A DNA stretch of 6,096 nucleotides from an uncultured Bacteroidales bacterium (GCA_945874815.1 CAMCIE010000094.1:1-6096); one strand, 5' to 3'. Shown: positions 1-6,096, counted from the stretch's first letter. The notes: a model not told the origin generated them from the sequence alone. Numbers and translations are program-made.

Positions 1-1
1 A

Positions 2-688
2 TTGCCTCTTTCTGAGCGCTACCCTGAAAAATTCGGCACGGCCGGATTCAAAGAAAAAGAAATCAAAGGCGGAAACCTCGAACAAGGAGGAGTCAAAAGC
101 GGGACGGTGAAAGTAGCAAACCTCGGAAACACCCCGTTGAACCTGACATTCACCGACATGACTCCCGAACTCAGCCTGAAGCTGTCCCAGAACCCCATCC
201 CGGCATCTGGCACTGCCGACCTGAACTTCACAATCCGTTCATCCAGAGACAAATGGGGAAAAAACTGGTATTATGCAACTCCGGTAGTCAACGGCAAGAA
301 ACAGAACGGACAGATTTCATTCTGGGCCTTCACAAAGGAGAATTTTGACGATCTGGACAAAGACCAGAAAGCTGCCGGACCGAGGCCTGTGTTCGAAAAC
401 AGCACTTTTTCCATAGGAAAAGTCAAAAAAGGAAAGGTTGTCAATGCCAAGTTCGAATTCAAGAACGCAGGCAAAAGCACATTCCATGTATATAAGGCCG
501 ATGCCGATGTCCCGCAATGGTCACATTCTGAAATAAAGGACGCCAAACCTGGCGAGACCGTAAGTTTCACCGTGACAATAGACACATCCTCGATGCCTGT
601 CGGCGAAGCACTTGCAGTAATAACCCTTACCACGAACTCCCCTCTCAGACCGATAGTCAATATCTTCGTAGCGGGCTGGATAGAATAA
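2..688 (+). CDS. Tandem DUF1573 domain protein, 5'-truncated
   Basis: The reading frame is open from the left edge to the TAA at 686-688, so this is the C-terminal 228 residues or so of a longer protein. The TTG at position 2 is probably just an internal Leu codon. The last ~100 residues (about 129-228) are a typical DUF1573 beta-sandwich: FENSTFSIGKVKKGKVV, then FEFKNAGKSTFHV, a PGETVSFTVTID stretch, and a closing TLTTNSPLRPIVNIFVAGWIE-like strand. Residues ~10-110 look like a more divergent copy of the same fold (VKSGTVKVANLGNTPLNLTF). Many DUF1573 domains have a Cys-Gly-Cys motif after the second strand. Here that place reads ADADVPQW and the fragment has no cysteine at all. These proteins are usually exported or periplasmic; a signal peptide would lie upstream of the window. 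Molecular function is unknown. The gene is 12 bases from the membrane transporter gene and probably co-transcribed with it. Confidence 0.88.
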   Translation: MPLSERYPEKFGTAGFKEKEIKGGNLEQGGVKSGTVKVANLGNTPLNLTFTDMTPELSLKLSQNPIPASGTADLNFTIRSSRDKWGKNWYYATPVVNGKKQNGQISFWAFTKENFDDLDKDQKAAGPRPVFENSTFSIGKVKKGKVVNAKFEFKNAGKSTFHVYKADADVPQWSHSEIKDAKPGETVSFTVTIDTSSMPVGEALAVITLTTNSPLRPIVNIFVAGWIE

Positions 689-700
689 AATGAACGGACT

Positions 701-1894
701 ATGCACCTATTGATAGACATTCTTCGCAACTCAATACTCATAACCGGACTCGTTACAGTCATGATGATGATGATCGAGTCCGTCAATATCGAATCCAAAG
801 GCCTTGTATTCAAGGGATTGAAAAATACCAGGATCGGTCAGGTGGTAATCGCTGCCCTGCTCGGATCCGTACCCGGATGCATGGGCGGATTTGCAACAGT
901 ATCCCTTTACACTCACGGATTGTTCAGCTTCGGAGCTTTGATTGCCATGATGATAGCCTCATCGGGAGACGAAGCATTCATGATGCTGGCCATGATACCG
1001 GACAAAGCTCTGGTCATATTCATGGTTCTTTTCGTGGTAGCCGTTGTCGCAGGTGTGCTTGCCGACCAGATCCGTGACCGGATACATTCAAGGAAATGTC
1101 ACAATACCGACCATTCAGAATGTGGAATCAAACCTGATTGTCAGGAAGGCTATGCAGTACATGAAAATGCCGGGCATGGAAAAGAAGGCCGTCACTTCGG
1201 ATGGAAAAGAATAGTCATGTTCGTGGGACTTGCCATGTTCATCGCGGCACTTGCAAGCGGAGGGCTCAGCCATGACCATGATGCCCACGCAGGCCATGAA
1301 CATGCAACCGAAATCCACCATGACCACGATGCCGCCGAAAGCCACGGGGCCGTCGGAGAGCACCATGGCCACAGCCACGAAGAGGCCATGGACCACGAAG
1401 GTCATGGTCTGGAAATCAATCTGTTAAGTGAGGACTGGATGAATGTCATGTTCGCAGGTCTCAGTGTAATTATCCTTATCGTGCTTATTTTTGCATCCGA
1501 CCATTTCATTGAAGAACACCTCTGGAACCACATTGTCAGAAAACATCTCCCGACCATATTCGCATGGACTTTCGGAGTGCTCCTGCTGGTGGGAGTCGGC
1601 CTGCAATATATTGATATCGACCGCTGGATAAGCGACAATACTGCAATGATGATCCTGCTTGCCGCCCTGGTCGGAATCATCCCGGAGTCAGGTCCCCACA
1701 TGCTCTTTGTAACTTTATATGCGGCCGGCATCGTCCCTCTGCCCGTACTTCTTGCAAGCAGCATATCCCAGGACGGTCACGCATCCATCCCTCTTCTGGC
1801 CGAAAGCAAGAAATCCTTTTTTATCGCAAAGGCAATAAACTTTGCCATAGCCCTTATCATAGGATATGGTTACCTGCTGATTTTCAGAGCATAA
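701..1894 (+). CDS. Putative 10-TM heavy-metal (manganese/arsenic-type) exporter with His-rich loops
   Basis: This 397-residue polytopic inner-membrane protein resembles the 'putative 10TM heavy-metal exporter' family (ArsP_2-like), also annotated as putative manganese transporter or arsenic efflux protein. Hydrophobic segments lie near residues 9-27, 46-65, 72-98, 102-121, 168-188, 245-266, 284-302, 315-332, 334-356 and 374-395. Two halves carry related motifs. The first has GSVPGC at 55-60, VSLYTHG at 67-73 and ASSGDEA at 86-92. The second has GIIPESGPH at 325-333, VTLYAAG at 337-343 and SQDGHASIPLL at 356-366. Two soluble stretches could bind metal: 129-165 with six His and three Cys, and 191-235 with 15 His interspersed with Asp/Glu. 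The ATG at 701 leaves a 12-base gap after the upstream gene and gives a sensible amphipathic N-terminus before TM1; no Shine-Dalgarno is evident. The transported ion cannot be read from the sequence; divalent metal efflux is the likeliest role. Confidence 0.85.
   Translation: MHLLIDILRNSILITGLVTVMMMMIESVNIESKGLVFKGLKNTRIGQVVIAALLGSVPGCMGGFATVSLYTHGLFSFGALIAMMIASSGDEAFMMLAMIPDKALVIFMVLFVVAVVAGVLADQIRDRIHSRKCHNTDHSECGIKPDCQEGYAVHENAGHGKEGRHFGWKRIVMFVGLAMFIAALASGGLSHDHDAHAGHEHATEIHHDHDAAESHGAVGEHHGHSHEEAMDHEGHGLEINLLSEDWMNVMFAGLSVIILIVLIFASDHFIEEHLWNHIVRKHLPTIFAWTFGVLLLVGVGLQYIDIDRWISDNTAMMILLAALVGIIPESGPHMLFVTLYAAGIVPLPVLLASSISQDGHASIPLLAESKKSFFIAKAINFAIALIIGYGYLLIFRA
1271..1333 (+). repeat. 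Degenerate 48-base-spaced repeat in the His-rich loop
   Basis: CATGACCATGATGCC at 1271-1285 recurs as CATGACCACGATGCC at 1319-1333, with 14 of 15 bases identical. Both encode His-Asp-His-Asp-Ala and they are exactly 16 codons apart. Between and after them the pattern continues as short His/Asp/Glu/Gly/Ala runs. This suggests that the loop of the exporter grew by local duplication, or that it is kept by compositional selection. Confidence 0.55.
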
Positions 1895-1901
1895 GGCCAG
1901 G

Positions 1902-1933
1902 TTTGCTTTTTCAGGAAAATTTTCCTAACTTTG
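1902..1933 (+). promoter_or_regulatory. Bacteroidetes-type promoter (TTTG-N20-TAACTTTG)
   Basis: TTTG at 1902-1905 is followed, after exactly 20 bases, by TAACTTTG at 1926-1933. This matches the Bacteroidetes primary sigma factor consensus (-33 TTTG or TTG and -7 TAnnTTTG, about 19-21 bases apart). It sits in the only intergenic gap of useful length and points at the gene that follows. Transcription should begin a few bases after 1933, leaving a leader of about 20-25 bases, AT-rich and without a Shine-Dalgarno, before the ATG at 1964. It probably drives the three-gene run from 1964 to beyond the right edge. Confidence 0.8.
1913..1926. promoter_or_regulatory. Perfect 14-bp palindrome in the promoter spacer, candidate operator
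   Basis: AGGAAAATTTTCCT is a perfect inverted repeat with no loop (7+7). It lies between the -33 and -7 elements and overlaps the first base of the -7 element. A gapless palindrome of this size is the kind of site bound by a dimeric regulator, and binding here would compete with RNA polymerase. It is too short and loop-free to be an intrinsic terminator. No regulator gene is visible in the window. An AT-rich spacer can produce such symmetry by chance, so the operator role is inferred. Confidence 0.45.
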
Positions 1934-1963
1934 CCGGCTGATATAATAAGATTTTTGACCCTA

Positions 1964-3316
1964 ATGTTTGTAAAAAATACATGGCGAGCCCTTCTTTTGC
2001 TCGCTGCCGGCATTCTTACATGCCACCTTGCGTCCGGACAGAACTACGTAAAGCTTGTCCAGGAGGAGGATTTGATATCGGGAGAGGCTTATTGTGACAG
2101 CCTCCTCACCCGTATTTCATTTCCGCATGCAGTCTCGTCACTGCCCAATTATCCGAAGGCCAACATTGCAGCCATTGAACTCATGCAGATGCTCCAGGAG
2201 CCTGACATTGAGCTTCTTGAAGTATATGTTTGCGGAAGTACATCTCCGGCAGGACTCTGGGGTGACAATGTAAAACTCAGCCAGGCCAGGACGAACAATG
2301 TGGCAAACTACCTCCAGTATGCCCTTGATATCCCTGAAGAGAAAATCCACAAATCAAGCATAGTCGAGGATTGGGACAGGCTCTATGACATGATCGCTGT
2401 CTCTGACATTCCTTACAAATATGAAGCACTCGAAATCATCCGTACAAAGGACTGGGGTGAGCGTAAGACTGCTCTCAGAAAAGTAGGCAACGGAAGGCTC
2501 TGGAAGATACTCGAAACAGACTTTTTTCCGGAACTCAGAAGCGTAAGATTCGGTATTTTCTGCAGGATGAAGCCTTCGGCAATAATGCCTAAGATTGAGA
2601 CAATCATCATTCGTGATACCGTATATATAAAGGAAACTGTGATTGAAGAGCCACAGCCTGAGCCGGTGGCAAGCACACCTGAAGTGGTTGAGACAGTGCC
2701 TGTTGTCTGTGAACCTGCAGTGACCGAAACAACAGCGACCAAAGCCAGAAGACGCAATCCATGGCATTTCGGCATCAAGACGAACCTTGTTTCAGACGCC
2801 ATGGCCGTGCCTTCGTTTGGAATTGAATTCCAGATGGGAAGGCATATCTCCCTCAACATCATGGGCAAGTATTCTCCATTCAACATATTCGTCAAAGACG
2901 ACAATAACACCAACATCTACGGCATATATCCTCAGCTAAGATATTGGTTTTCAAACAATATCATGACAAAGGGTGCGTTTGTGGCCATTGATGGCGGTGC
3001 CACATGGTACACTCTCCAGTGGAAAGACGGCCTGCTGTACCAGAATGGAAAGGAAGGAGAATATAGTTCAGATGCCGGCAACAAAGCTCCTGCATGGAAA
3101 GTTGGGGTAAGCGCCGGGTACTCCCTCGGACTTGGAAAGAAAAAAGCCTGGGGTATTGAATTCGAAACCGGTGTGGGATACATCCATTACGATCAGAACA
3201 TCGGACGCTTCAACGAGGTCTCGCAGAAATGGGAAATCAGCGACTTCCAGTCGAAGCAGCATTTCGGATTCACACATGCATGCATAAATTTGACTTACAG
3301 ATTTTCAACGAAATAA
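1964..3316 (+). CDS. Exported OmpA-like/DUF3575 outer-membrane protein
   Basis: A 450-residue exported protein and the first gene of the right-hand operon. The start is placed at the ATG at 1964 because an in-frame TTG at 1931 lies inside the promoter -7 element. The resulting N-terminus is a good signal peptide (LLLLAAGIL core, probable cleavage after ASG near residue 25, mature start Gln-Asn). Residues ~82-150 resemble an OmpA-like peptidoglycan-associated domain: VYVCGSTSPAG, then NVKLSQARTNNVANYLQYAL and a later EDWDRLYDMI; the VRFGIFCRM strand at ~194-202 may close it. A Pro/Val/Glu/Thr-rich linker follows (~222-258), then a basic ARRRNPW patch. A DUF3575-type outer-membrane beta-barrel covers ~268-450, with IKTNLVSDAMAVPSFGIEF, YPQLRYWF, VGVSAGYSLGLG, FETGVGYIHYD and a final aromatic strand ending YRFSTK. 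The barrel-last order is opposite to classical OmpA. DUF3575 proteins frequently occur in Bacteroidales fimbrial-type loci; the exact role (anchoring or assembly) is inferred. Confidence 0.85.
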   Translation: MFVKNTWRALLLLAAGILTCHLASGQNYVKLVQEEDLISGEAYCDSLLTRISFPHAVSSLPNYPKANIAAIELMQMLQEPDIELLEVYVCGSTSPAGLWGDNVKLSQARTNNVANYLQYALDIPEEKIHKSSIVEDWDRLYDMIAVSDIPYKYEALEIIRTKDWGERKTALRKVGNGRLWKILETDFFPELRSVRFGIFCRMKPSAIMPKIETIIIRDTVYIKETVIEEPQPEPVASTPEVVETVPVVCEPAVTETTATKARRRNPWHFGIKTNLVSDAMAVPSFGIEFQMGRHISLNIMGKYSPFNIFVKDDNNTNIYGIYPQLRYWFSNNIMTKGAFVAIDGGATWYTLQWKDGLLYQNGKEGEYSSDAGNKAPAWKVGVSAGYSLGLGKKKAWGIEFETGVGYIHYDQNIGRFNEVSQKWEISDFQSKQHFGFTHACINLTYRFSTK

Positions 3317-3334
3317 ATTCTTAACTAATTAAAA
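3317..3334 (+). promoter_or_regulatory. A/T-rich 18-base translation leader without Shine-Dalgarno
   Basis: The 18 bases between the DUF3575 gene and the next ATG are almost entirely A and T, ending in TTAAAA directly before the start codon. An unstructured A-rich leader is the usual Bacteroidetes substitute for a Shine-Dalgarno. It supports the start at 3335 and continued translation along one messenger. Confidence 0.5.
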
Positions 3335-5518
3335 ATGCGACGATTAAGATTCTACCCGGTCATCCTGGCAATCTTGTGCGCATCTTGTTCCAAAACTGTG
3401 ATTATCCCATCAGAGGATCCGACACAGGAAGGCACACTCACTTTGGAACTCACGGCACAACAGAAAGAGCCCGCAAGCAAGGCCTCGGTGACAGCAACAG
3501 ATGGACCTGATATCAATGAATTCAGGGTTGCCATCTACAAAAAAGAAAATCAGGTGCGTCTGTACAATGACTCATATGCCAACACCGTCGGAAAGACTAT
3601 AAAGCTTAACGCAGGTGAGTACAGACTTGTTGCACAGCACGGAGATTCTCTGGGCTATGGATTCAACAAACCCTACTATCTGGCAGATCCAGACTTTACA
3701 ATTGCAAAAGGAGAGAACACTCTTGCAGCAGTTGCGAAGCTTGCCAATGTAAAACTCTCAGTCAACTTCGATTCTTCAATCAAAGATTTCTATTCAGACT
3801 ATTATGCTGTAGTAAAACACAACCGCTACAAGGGCAAGAGCGTAAAATTCACAAAAAGTGAGACCCGCAATGGTTATATCCCTGCAGGAGAACTGGTGCT
3901 TGAAGTTTATGCCATCGTAAGCGGAGAGTGGAAATACTACAAGATGGAACCTGTCGAATATAATCCGAACGATTTCGTGACATTCAATATCACGACAAAC
4001 ACTCAGGAAGGCAACCTTGCCATCAGCATCGTCACGGAAAACAATGTTGATAAAAAAGAGAATACCGTAGAAATCCCGGCCACAGCCCTGCCTCAGGATG
4101 CACCAAGCATCAACCTTTCCGGTTTCGATCAGGAAGGAAATACACACATTTTTGTGGAAGGTTCATCTGCTCAGGGACATAATGCCATGGCAAACTTCAT
4201 TGCAAAGGCATCAATAAAAAATTGCTATCTTACCATAGATTCTGATTATCTTGAGGCTAAAGGAATCTCAGGCAAGATTGATTTCGCGAATCTCACTTCC
4301 GAGGCTGCAATCGACCTGAAGAATGCCGGATTCTCTTGGGATGAAAGCATGCTCACCTCCAGGACATTCTCATACATCGACTTTACGGGAGTCATCAACA
4401 AGATGATGAGTGAAATCAAGGCTACTGCAGAAGATGTGACCGTAGGCTCATTCTCCATCGAAGTCATTGATGCGGTAGGCAAGAAAAATACTGCTACCTT
4501 CAGCATCAAATCCCTCGGAGTCAAGCTTGTACTTGATGTCGATGCCAACAATGTCTGGGCTAAAAAACTCGAAACTTCCACAGTATCAGTCACAAATGGA
4601 ATTTCTTCCCTTGTCGGGCTCCAATGCTCTCCGGACGGAGTTGCATGGTTTGACAGCGAAGTATCGTCAGTTGTTTCCAATGGCATCGTTACATTTGGTC
4701 CGCTGACACTCTCGCCATCCACAGATTATTGGGTCAGAGCTGTTTACAATCACGGCAACAATGTCAGCAACGTTGTTAAGATCCACACCGAAGACGAACT
4801 TCAGGTCGGTAATGCAGGCTTCGAGGATTATCAGACGGTTGAATACTCATTCAAACAAGTATCTTCAACAAAGACCCAATTGTGGTATCTCCCGTACAAA
4901 GCAGGTGAAACTGACCCATGGTGGGCATGCAACAGCAAGAAATCAATGCCTGAAAGCATCACCGGAATGACTCCTACCTGGTGCAAATGCTTCCCTACAT
5001 CCGGATATGTAAAAGACAGTTTCAAAGGCAGCAAGGCTGCTCTGATATTCACAACAGATATCGGAAGTTCAAACACCAGCGGAACCCTCGGTCCCGGAAC
5101 CCACGTTGAACACGAAGGTGAACTTTGGATAGGTACCGCAGATGACAGCGGAAACCATGCAAGCGAGGGACATGCTTTTACAAGCCGTCCTTCAAAGCTT
5201 TCCTTCATGTACAAATATGCTCCTAAGAAATCCGAGAAATTCATGGTTGAATCATGGATAAAAGATGCCCAAGGCCAGGTCATTGCCACAGCAAATGAAA
5301 ATGCCGGACCGGCATCAGACTCATGGGCCAAGCACACATTGGATTACAACTATACAGTCCGCAACAAAAAGGCAGCATCCATCTACATTATGTTCAGAAG
5401 CTGCTATGGTGAGGGCGAGGTAAGCATTGCTGTCAAATTCGACCTCGGAGAAGGAACGGTTGAAGCACACGCCGGCTCAATGCTCAAAATTGATGAAGTA
5501 GAACTAATTTACGAATAA
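3335..5518 (+). CDS. DUF4493-PCMD domain lipoprotein
   Basis: A 727-residue predicted surface lipoprotein. The first 18 residues form a lipoprotein signal (MRRLRFYPVILAIL, then CAS-Cys18; position -3 is Cys, slightly unusual). Residues ~33-222 match DUF4493: GTLTLELT, INEFRVAIYK, IKLNAGEYRLVA, FNKPYYLADPDFTI and KLANVKLSVNF, then a second beta-rich half ending VTFNITT. Residues ~250-400 form a less recognisable beta-rich region. About 412-487 look like an Ig/fibronectin-III-like module (LTLSPSTDYWVRAVYN, VVKIHTE). Residues ~490-727 match a PCMD domain (putative carbohydrate metabolism domain): VGNAGFEDY at the start, FTSRPSKLSFMYKY in the middle and SMLKIDEVELIYE at the end. DUF4493 with PCMD is a known Bacteroidales architecture; PCMD is thought to be a jelly-roll-like fold possibly binding carbohydrate. 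The gene starts 18 bases after the DUF3575 gene and ends 10 bases before a DUF4493 paralogue, so it is very likely in the same operon. Function is unproven: a surface adhesin, glycan-binding or appendage-associated lipoprotein. Confidence 0.87.
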   Translation: MRRLRFYPVILAILCASCSKTVIIPSEDPTQEGTLTLELTAQQKEPASKASVTATDGPDINEFRVAIYKKENQVRLYNDSYANTVGKTIKLNAGEYRLVAQHGDSLGYGFNKPYYLADPDFTIAKGENTLAAVAKLANVKLSVNFDSSIKDFYSDYYAVVKHNRYKGKSVKFTKSETRNGYIPAGELVLEVYAIVSGEWKYYKMEPVEYNPNDFVTFNITTNTQEGNLAISIVTENNVDKKENTVEIPATALPQDAPSINLSGFDQEGNTHIFVEGSSAQGHNAMANFIAKASIKNCYLTIDSDYLEAKGISGKIDFANLTSEAAIDLKNAGFSWDESMLTSRTFSYIDFTGVINKMMSEIKATAEDVTVGSFSIEVIDAVGKKNTATFSIKSLGVKLVLDVDANNVWAKKLETSTVSVTNGISSLVGLQCSPDGVAWFDSEVSSVVSNGIVTFGPLTLSPSTDYWVRAVYNHGNNVSNVVKIHTEDELQVGNAGFEDYQTVEYSFKQVSSTKTQLWYLPYKAGETDPWWACNSKKSMPESITGMTPTWCKCFPTSGYVKDSFKGSKAALIFTTDIGSSNTSGTLGPGTHVEHEGELWIGTADDSGNHASEGHAFTSRPSKLSFMYKYAPKKSEKFMVESWIKDAQGQVIATANENAGPASDSWAKHTLDYNYTVRNKKAASIYIMFRSCYGEGEVSIAVKFDLGEGTVEAHAGSMLKIDEVELIYE

Positions 5519-5528
5519 GATATCTGAC

Positions 5529-6096
5529 ATGAAAAAGACATTAATCAGCATAGCAGCTGCCACCTTGGTTTTTGCAGGCTGCAACAGGGAAGTTTTCAAC
5601 TCAGAAGAAACGGGAGCCCTCGAATTGGATCTCTCGTGCCTTTCAGACCTGAATGAAACCACTACTAAGGCAAGCGACGACGAAGATATAATCAACAATC
5701 TCACAGTCAAGCTTTTGCGTCCTTATGACGGATGGGAGAAAACCTATGCTCCATTCAGCACAATCAGGGGCAAGGTCATTGAACTTAGCTCTGGAGATTA
5801 TATCCTCACGGCATCTTCACCTGACAGGAGTGATGCAGCCTTCGAGCAACCTATATATGATGGAAGCAAGAACATCACCATCAAGACAGGAGAGGTAACA
5901 CCCGCTGCTGTCACTTGTAAGGTAAGCAATATGAAACTCAGCCTCATTCTTTCAGAGAATTTCTACAATGAGCTGAGCGACTTCACAATCACTGTAAACA
6001 ACGGGAAAGGTCTCCTTACTTGGGAAAAGAATTCGACCAAGACAGACTTTGCTCCGGCAACACTTGAAGGAGTGAAAGTATATACTGTAAAGAAGG
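5529..6096 (+). CDS. Second DUF4493 lipoprotein, 3'-truncated by window edge
   Basis: An open frame from the ATG at 5529 to the right edge, with 189 residues visible and no stop. It begins MKKTLISIAAATLVFAGC, a textbook lipoprotein signal with lipobox FAG-Cys18. The rest is a DUF4493 domain aligning collinearly with the preceding gene: GALELDLS (29-36) with GTLTLELT, IINNLTVKLL with DINEFRVAIY, GKVIELSSGDYILTA (81-95) with GKTIKLNAGEYRLVA, and KVSNMKLSLILSENF (131-145) with KLANVKLSVNFDSSI. The two genes are therefore tandem paralogues that have diverged considerably. The start is 10 bases after the preceding stop, with no terminator or promoter between, so co-transcription is likely. The C-terminal part (PCMD or otherwise) lies outside the window. 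Confidence 0.87.
   Translation, partial: MKKTLISIAAATLVFAGCNREVFNSEETGALELDLSCLSDLNETTTKASDDEDIINNLTVKLLRPYDGWEKTYAPFSTIRGKVIELSSGDYILTASSPDRSDAAFEQPIYDGSKNITIKTGEVTPAAVTCKVSNMKLSLILSENFYNELSDFTITVNNGKGLLTWEKNSTKTDFAPATLEGVKVYTVKK

Noticed and set aside
690..692. Upstream ATG overlapping the DUF1573 stop region
   Set aside because: It is in a different frame from the exporter and does not lead to a recognisable product; ATG 701 is the sensible start.
686..703. DUF1573 and exporter genes sharing one reading frame, as if one split gene
   Set aside because: The frames do coincide with a single TAA between them, but each protein is complete at the junction: DUF1573 ends with its normal final strand and the exporter starts just before its first TM helix. 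A broken fusion is unlikely.
271..813. 180-residue reverse-strand open frame
   Set aside because: It overlaps both the DUF1573 and exporter genes in full coding frames, has no recognisable domain and no promoter or leader; a shadow frame.
1913..1933. Possible intrinsic terminator after the exporter gene
   Set aside because: The palindrome has no loop, is AT-rich, and is not followed by a T-run; its position between promoter elements makes an operator or chance symmetry more likely.
1895..1963. Invertible promoter flanked by inverted repeats
   Set aside because: No pair of longer inverted repeats flanking the promoter could be found; only the internal 14-bp palindrome and a GCCGGC hexamer at 1933-1938 are present.
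2413..2916. 167-residue reverse-strand open frame
   Set aside because: It lies entirely inside the OmpA-like/DUF3575 gene, and its composition mirrors the opposite strand of the linker and barrel coding sequence.
4831..5337. 168-residue reverse-strand open frame
   Set aside because: It lies within the PCMD domain coding region and shows no family resemblance or start context.

Overview
This 6.1 kb window looks like a piece of a Bacteroidales chromosome (Bacteroidetes). The evidence is a promoter matching the Bacteroidetes TTTG / TAnnTTTG consensus, A-rich leaders without Shine-Dalgarno sequences, and gene families largely restricted to or typical of this order (tandem DUF1573, DUF3575, DUF4493, PCMD). 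The genus cannot be assigned from what is visible. All five genes lie on the + strand and coding density is very high. There are no RNA genes, insertion sequences or CRISPR arrays.

Left part (2-1894): the 3' end of a tandem DUF1573 protein, then 12 bases later a 397-residue integral membrane protein. The latter resembles the putative 10-TM heavy-metal/manganese exporter family and carries two long soluble loops rich in His and Cys. These two genes look co-transcribed.

Middle (1895-1963): the only real intergenic region. It holds a well-formed Bacteroidetes-type promoter, TTTG-N20-TAACTTTG, whose spacer contains a perfect 14-bp palindrome. The promoter position implies that the next gene starts at the ATG at 1964, not at the upstream TTG.

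Right part (1964-6096): a probable operon of at least three genes. It begins with an exported protein that joins an OmpA-like N-terminal domain through a Pro/Val/Glu-rich linker to a C-terminal DUF3575 beta-barrel. This is followed by a 727-residue DUF4493-PCMD lipoprotein and then a second, paralogous DUF4493 lipoprotein that runs off the right edge. DUF3575 and DUF4493 genes are commonly seen in Bacteroidales cell-surface and fimbriae-like (type V pilus) loci. A reasonable inference is therefore a regulated surface-appendage or surface-lipoprotein locus: the barrel protein would act at the outer membrane and the lipoproteins would be surface-displayed, possibly glycan-binding, subunits. No canonical fimbrillin is visible inside the window, so the pilus interpretation remains an inference.
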